Source of the DNA: Spirosoma fluviale | GTDB taxonomy: Bacteria > Bacteroidota > Bacteroidia > Cytophagales > Spirosomataceae | Reading direction: 5' to 3' | DNA: 17,542 nucleotides | NCBI GenBank assembly: GCA_945906915.1 | Contig: CAMDSI010000027.1 | Location: 1-17,542 of the forward strand | Part shown: piece by piece, positions 14,463-17,542 of the stretch | Layout of the letters: the number at the start of each line of letters is the position of its first letter | Position numbering within the stretch: the first letter of the stretch is position 1 | Notes under the pieces: model-generated | Told to the model about the DNA's origin: nothing | Databases searched by the model: none | The model's input: only the letters and a program-made list of their open reading frames with translations | Position numbers and translations under genes: made by a program

Positions 14463-15218
14463 ATGAAAAAGACATTATTAATAGTTTCAACGCTACTATT
14501 AGCAGTAACAACAGGCGCTTTTGCACAAGATCATCGCCACGTAAAAGTAAATCCGACTAACCCTAACGATACAGAATATTGGGAACCAAGTATCACCATA
14601 GTAACGCCTGGAGCCATTCCTTCTGACGCTATTGTTTTATTTGATGGGAAAAACTTAGATAACTGGGAATCGGCGAAAGATGGTTCTCCGGCACTTTGGA
14701 AAGTTGCAGATGGAAAAATGACTGTGGTGGGTCGGACAGGAAACATTTCTACAAAAGAAAAATTCACTAACTACCAATTGCACATCGAATGGCAATCCCC
14801 TATTGAACCTGAAACCTTGAAAAGTCAAGGAAAAGGAAATAGTGGTGTATTTATGCAAGGTATGTATGAAGTTCAAGTAATGAACTCCTACCAAAACCCT
14901 ACCTACCGTAATGGACAGGCAGGTGCCATATATAAGCAAACACCTCCATTAGTGAATGCAAGCTCTAAAATGGGCGAATGGAATACCTACGATATCATTT
15001 ATACAGCTCCCATATTTACTACGAATGGTGGAATTGATACACCTGCCTATATAACTGTTATTCACAACGGTATTGTCATTCAAAATCACACCAAGATTCA
15101 AGGCACAACGGAATATATTGGTCAACCATTGAATCCTGTTCACGGACCCGGTCCAATTAGCTTACAAGATCACGGAAATCCAGTGAGCTACCGAAATATT
15201 TGGTTAAGAAAAATGTAA
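14463..15218 (+). CDS. Secreted DUF1080 protein (3-keto-disaccharide hydrolase family)
   Basis: A 251-residue exported protein. Residues 1-21 are a signal peptide with cleavage after AFA, before QDHRH. The rest is a single beta-jelly-roll DUF1080 domain: VLFDGKNLDNWESA, LWKVADGKMTVVG, FTNYQLHIEWQSP, GNSGVFMQGMYEVQVMNS, GQAGAIYKQTPP and the end GPISLQDHGNPVSYRNIWLRKM. Such domains (PF06439) are laminarinase-like folds; characterised members hydrolyse 3-keto-glycosides. It would act in the periplasm or at the surface. No lipoprotein cysteine follows the signal. A one-mismatch -7 box (TATATTTA, 14409-14416) overlaps the preceding terminator. No sugar-oxidising partner is adjacent. Confidence 0.92.
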   Translation: MKKTLLIVSTLLLAVTTGAFAQDHRHVKVNPTNPNDTEYWEPSITIVTPGAIPSDAIVLFDGKNLDNWESAKDGSPALWKVADGKMTVVGRTGNISTKEKFTNYQLHIEWQSPIEPETLKSQGKGNSGVFMQGMYEVQVMNSYQNPTYRNGQAGAIYKQTPPLVNASSKMGEWNTYDIIYTAPIFTTNGGIDTPAYITVIHNGIVIQNHTKIQGTTEYIGQPLNPVHGPGPISLQDHGNPVSYRNIWLRKM

Positions 15219-15235
15219 TAAATTTCTTAATTTTG

Positions 15236-15273
15236 AAGGGAAGGTTTTAAATATAAAAGCCTTCCCTTTTTTT
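15236..15273 (+). terminator. Intrinsic terminator after the DUF1080 gene
   Basis: AAGGGAAGG (15236-15244) pairs with CCTTCCCTT (15260-15268); the interior TTTT/AAAA also pairs. Seven or more T follow. It ends only 7 bases before the next start (15280), so the downstream gene needs either read-through or a promoter inside this region; TAATTTTG at 15228-15235 is a possible -7 box. Confidence 0.88.
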
Positions 15274-15279
15274 GTTTCT

Positions 15280-16044
15280 ATGAAATACATCATTAGCTGG
15301 GTTTTACGATTTATCCCGAGAAAATTCATTCAATTATTTGCACATCGACTGATTAAAATATACAGTATTTTCTTAACTGGAAATAAGGTGTATTGTCCCG
15401 TATGTGATCATTCCTTTCGTCATTTCTTACCTTATGGGCGCTTAACTCCCCGTGAAAATGCACTTTGCCCGTCTTGCTTAAGCTTAGAGCGCCATCGCTT
15501 GATGTATTTGTATTTAAGAAATGAAACATCCTTTTTCACTGAGAAACCAAAGCTATTGCATATTGCTCCCGAATATTGCTTTATTGAACGTTTTGAAAAT
15601 CACTTAGGCGACAACTATATAACAGCGGATATTGAAAGTCCTTTGGCCAAAGTAAAAATGGATTTACATGATATTCCCTTCGATGACAACACCTTCGATG
15701 TGGTTTTTTGCAATCACGTTTTAGAGCACGTTAAAGATGATGTTCGTTGTATGCAGGAAATTAGGCGCGTATTAAAGCCATCCGGTTTTGCCTTATGCCA
15801 AAGTCCACAACGTTATGATCTTGCCACTACTTACGAAGATGCGAGCATTACTGATCCAAGAGAGCGAGAAATTCATTTCTTACAAGATGATCATCTACGG
15901 ATTTATGGACGCGATTATGGATCGCAATTAGAAAAATCAGGCTTTCAAGTAGAATCGGTAAATCTCATTGAAAAATTAGGTCTAACTGAAAGTACCAGAA
16001 TGGCTTTACCTTTAGAAGAAATCATATACGTTTGTCGTAAATAA
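15280..16044 (+). CDS. SAM-dependent methyltransferase with N-terminal zinc-ribbon
   Basis: A 254-residue protein. Residues 1-35 are basic and hydrophobic (ISWVLRFIPRKFIQLFAHRL) and could be an amphipathic membrane-associating helix. C39-P-V-C42 and C63-P-S-C66 form a likely zinc-binding ribbon. A class I methyltransferase domain follows, with a divergent SAM motif I (KLLHIAPE at 91-98 in place of a glycine-rich loop), the acidic turn YITADIE, and DVVFCNHVLEHV at 140-151 typical of Methyltransf_11, then EIRRVLKPSGFAL. The substrate is unknown. Relatives occur among sugar- or lipid-modifying genes. The aminopeptidase gene starts 1 base after the stop, so the two are co-transcribed; a functional link is not evident. 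Confidence 0.82.
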   Translation: MKYIISWVLRFIPRKFIQLFAHRLIKIYSIFLTGNKVYCPVCDHSFRHFLPYGRLTPRENALCPSCLSLERHRLMYLYLRNETSFFTEKPKLLHIAPEYCFIERFENHLGDNYITADIESPLAKVKMDLHDIPFDDNTFDVVFCNHVLEHVKDDVRCMQEIRRVLKPSGFALCQSPQRYDLATTYEDASITDPREREIHFLQDDHLRIYGRDYGSQLEKSGFQVESVNLIEKLGLTESTRMALPLEEIIYVCRK

Positions 16045-16045
16045 G

Positions 16046-17335
16046 ATGAGATATACCCCTTTTTCAGCTGAATTATTCAAAAAGAATCGCGCAAAATTGT
16101 ATGCCCAATTACCGCCTAAGTCTATTGTAGTCATTAGTTCCAATGACATCATGCCTACCAATGCGGATGGGACGATGGGTTTCAGACAAAACAGCGATTT
16201 GTTTTATTTGTCAGGTTTAGATCAAGAGGAAACTTTGCTAATCTTGTATCCTGATGCTCCTGAGCCACAATGGAGAGAAATAGCTTTTGTTCGCGAGACA
16301 TCTGAATTAATTGAAATTTGGGAGGGACATAAATATACCAAAGAAGAAGCCACCACTATTTCAGGAATTAAAAATATCCAGTGGACGCCTAACTTTGACT
16401 CGCTTTTAAAAACACTTATTTATTCAGCAAATCATCTATATCTAACAGATAACGAACATTTACGTAATGCCTCGGTTGTTCAAACCCAAAATGCAAGACT
16501 AGGAATAACATTAAGAGATATTTATCCTCAGCATACAATTGGTCGCCTAGCTCCTATTTTAAGTGATTTGCGCATGCAAAAAGAGCCAGAGGAATTACAG
16601 GCATTGCAAGTAGCTTGCGATATTACCGAAAAAGGATTTAGACGAGTTTTAAACTTTACTAAACCAGGAGTAACGGAATACGAAATTGAGGCAGAATTCA
16701 TTCATGAATTTACACGCAATCGTTCAGAAGGATTCGCTTACACGCCTATCATAGCTTCTGGTGCTAATGCTTGTGTCCTCCATTATATTGATAATGCTCT
16801 ACCCTGTCAAGACGGAGATATGCTTTTATTAGATGTAGGTGCCTCCTACGCGAATTATAATGCAGATATGACCAGGACCATTCCCGTTAATGGACGATTT
16901 AATCAACGGCAAAAACAGGTATATCAAGCAGTACATACCGTGCTGGACTTTGCAACTAAAATAATGCAGCCTGGTGTGTTTTGGGTAGATTACCAAAAAG
17001 AAGTCGAGCGTTTTATGGAGGGTCAACTTATCGATTTAGGACTTTTTTCTAGAGCAGATGTGGAAAAACAAAATCCGGCTAATCCATTATTTAAAAAATA
17101 CTTCATGCATGGAGTGGCTCACCATTTAGGCCTGGATGTTCATGATGTTTGGGATAAGTACAAACCTTTTCAAGAAGGAATGGTTTTAACGTGTGAACCA
17201 GGTATTTATATTCAAGAAGAAGGTTTAGGTGTACGATTAGAAAACAACCTAGTGATAAGAAAGGGAGAGAATACTAATTTGATGGAGAATATTCCATTGA
17301 ATTGGGAAGAAATTGAAGATTTAATGAATCAATAA
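16046..17335 (+). CDS. pepP: Xaa-Pro aminopeptidase (aminopeptidase P, M24B)
   Basis: A 429-residue metallopeptidase removing N-terminal residues that precede proline, normally with two manganese ions. Residues 1 to about 140 are the AMP_N domain (FSAELFKKNRAKL, FRQNSDLFYLSGL). The pita-bread catalytic domain has all five metal ligands: D263 and D274 (LLLDVGASYANYNADMTRT), H359 (HGVAHHLGLDVHD), E384 (TCEPGIYI) and E399 (RLENNLV). Length is near that of E. coli PepP. No signal peptide, so cytosolic. It is in an operon with the methyltransferase 1 base upstream. Confidence 0.95.
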   Translation: MRYTPFSAELFKKNRAKLYAQLPPKSIVVISSNDIMPTNADGTMGFRQNSDLFYLSGLDQEETLLILYPDAPEPQWREIAFVRETSELIEIWEGHKYTKEEATTISGIKNIQWTPNFDSLLKTLIYSANHLYLTDNEHLRNASVVQTQNARLGITLRDIYPQHTIGRLAPILSDLRMQKEPEELQALQVACDITEKGFRRVLNFTKPGVTEYEIEAEFIHEFTRNRSEGFAYTPIIASGANACVLHYIDNALPCQDGDMLLLDVGASYANYNADMTRTIPVNGRFNQRQKQVYQAVHTVLDFATKIMQPGVFWVDYQKEVERFMEGQLIDLGLFSRADVEKQNPANPLFKKYFMHGVAHHLGLDVHDVWDKYKPFQEGMVLTCEPGIYIQEEGLGVRLENNLVIRKGENTNLMENIPLNWEEIEDLMNQ

Positions 17336-17360
17336 AACGGGTTAAATGCCTTGTTTTGGC

Positions 17361-17368
17361 TATATTTG
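17361..17368 (+). promoter_or_regulatory. -7 box for lepA
   Basis: TATATTTG is an exact TAnnTTTG 43 bases upstream of the lepA ATG. The leader then contains a GGG-tccg-CCC mini-hairpin and AGGAG (17395-17399), one of the few Shine-Dalgarno-like sequences in the window, 12 bases from the start. Confidence 0.5.
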
Positions 17369-17411
17369 TAGCTAAGTTTACGGGGTCCGCCCTGAGGAGA
17401 AATAATTCTAT

Positions 17412-17542
17412 ATGAAACACCTGCGTAATTTTTGCATCATTGCCCATATTGATCACGGTAAAAGTACTTTAGCTGATCGATTAATTGAATTCACGAATAC
17501 CGTTCAAAAACGAGATATGATGAATCAATTGCTCGATGATAT
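17412..17542 (+). CDS. lepA: Elongation factor 4 (LepA), N-terminal part, 3' end outside the window
   Basis: The first 43 codons of the ribosome-associated GTPase LepA (EF-4), which acts in translation under stress and in initiation or ribosome biogenesis. MKHLRNFCIIAHIDHGKSTL holds the P-loop AHIDHGKST (about residues 11-19), with the histidine-containing form usual in LepA. ADRLIEFTNTV and RDMMNQLLDDM match the LepA N-terminus closely and differ from EF-G and EF-Tu. It is cut by the window edge, not truncated in the genome as far as can be seen. It has its own -7 box after pepP. Confidence 0.95.
   Translation, partial: MKHLRNFCIIAHIDHGKSTLADRLIEFTNTVQKRDMMNQLLDD

Noticed and set aside
14197..14526. 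A 109-codon open frame on the minus strand
   Set aside because: It runs antisense through the small basic protein gene, its terminator and the start of the DUF1080 gene, and has no recognisable domain.
1..17542. Mobile elements, prophage, CRISPR or defence islands
   Set aside because: No transposase, integrase, terminal repeats, spaced repeat array or defence gene was found on either strand.

Overview
The window reads as a chromosomal segment of a Bacteroidota bacterium, probably of the Cytophagia type. The base composition is AT-rich. Several genes are preceded by the Bacteroidota sigma factor motif TAnnTTTG, in two cases with a TTTG box about 20 bases upstream, and Shine-Dalgarno sequences are mostly absent. 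The protein families (GroEL with a Gly/Met tail, SufB, 1-Cys peroxiredoxin, secreted DUF1080 hydrolase, Lrp/AsnC regulator, AraC with a Bacteroidota-type N-terminus) fit this placement. I see no transposase, integrase, phage gene or CRISPR array; this is mainly housekeeping chromosome with small accessory cassettes.

Layout. 1-735 is the 3' end of groL with a strong terminator. 800-3308 is a tightly overlapping three-gene unit: a deoxyribonucleotidase-like HAD protein, a YbjJ-like MFS transporter and an AraC-type regulator. 3372-5697 is a sugar-uptake cassette: a sugar:proton symporter followed by a GntR regulator with a LacI-like ligand domain. 5692-7168 (minus) carries rluD and a GNAT acetyltransferase. 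7161-8009 is a PLP enzyme of the ACC deaminase/D-cysteine desulfhydrase family. 8011-10000 (minus) carries sufB without its usual suf partners and an Lrp/AsnC regulator.

10070-10354 is the most unusual part of the window. It is an autonomous RNA gene with a consensus promoter and its own intrinsic terminator. The RNA has a tRNA-Leu-like acceptor, D and T arm framework, but the anticodon loop would read GUC, position 37 is a pyrimidine, and the variable arm is expanded into a structured domain of about 70 bases.

Downstream are a 1-Cys peroxiredoxin (10418-11053), pgi (11152-12798), hisS (minus, 12802-14160), a 47-residue very basic protein with its own promoter and terminator (14252-14395), a secreted DUF1080 protein (14463-15218), a zinc-ribbon methyltransferase translationally close to an M24 aminopeptidase P (15280-17335), and the start of lepA (17412 onward, cut by the window edge).

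The region is compact. Convergent neighbours overlap or lie 1-3 bases apart with palindromes across their stop codons, and divergent starts overlap at rluD. Most genes act in general cell function: protein folding, rRNA modification, Fe-S assembly, peroxide defence, glycolysis, tRNA charging and peptide turnover. The two regulator-plus-transporter cassettes look like local, substrate-responsive units.
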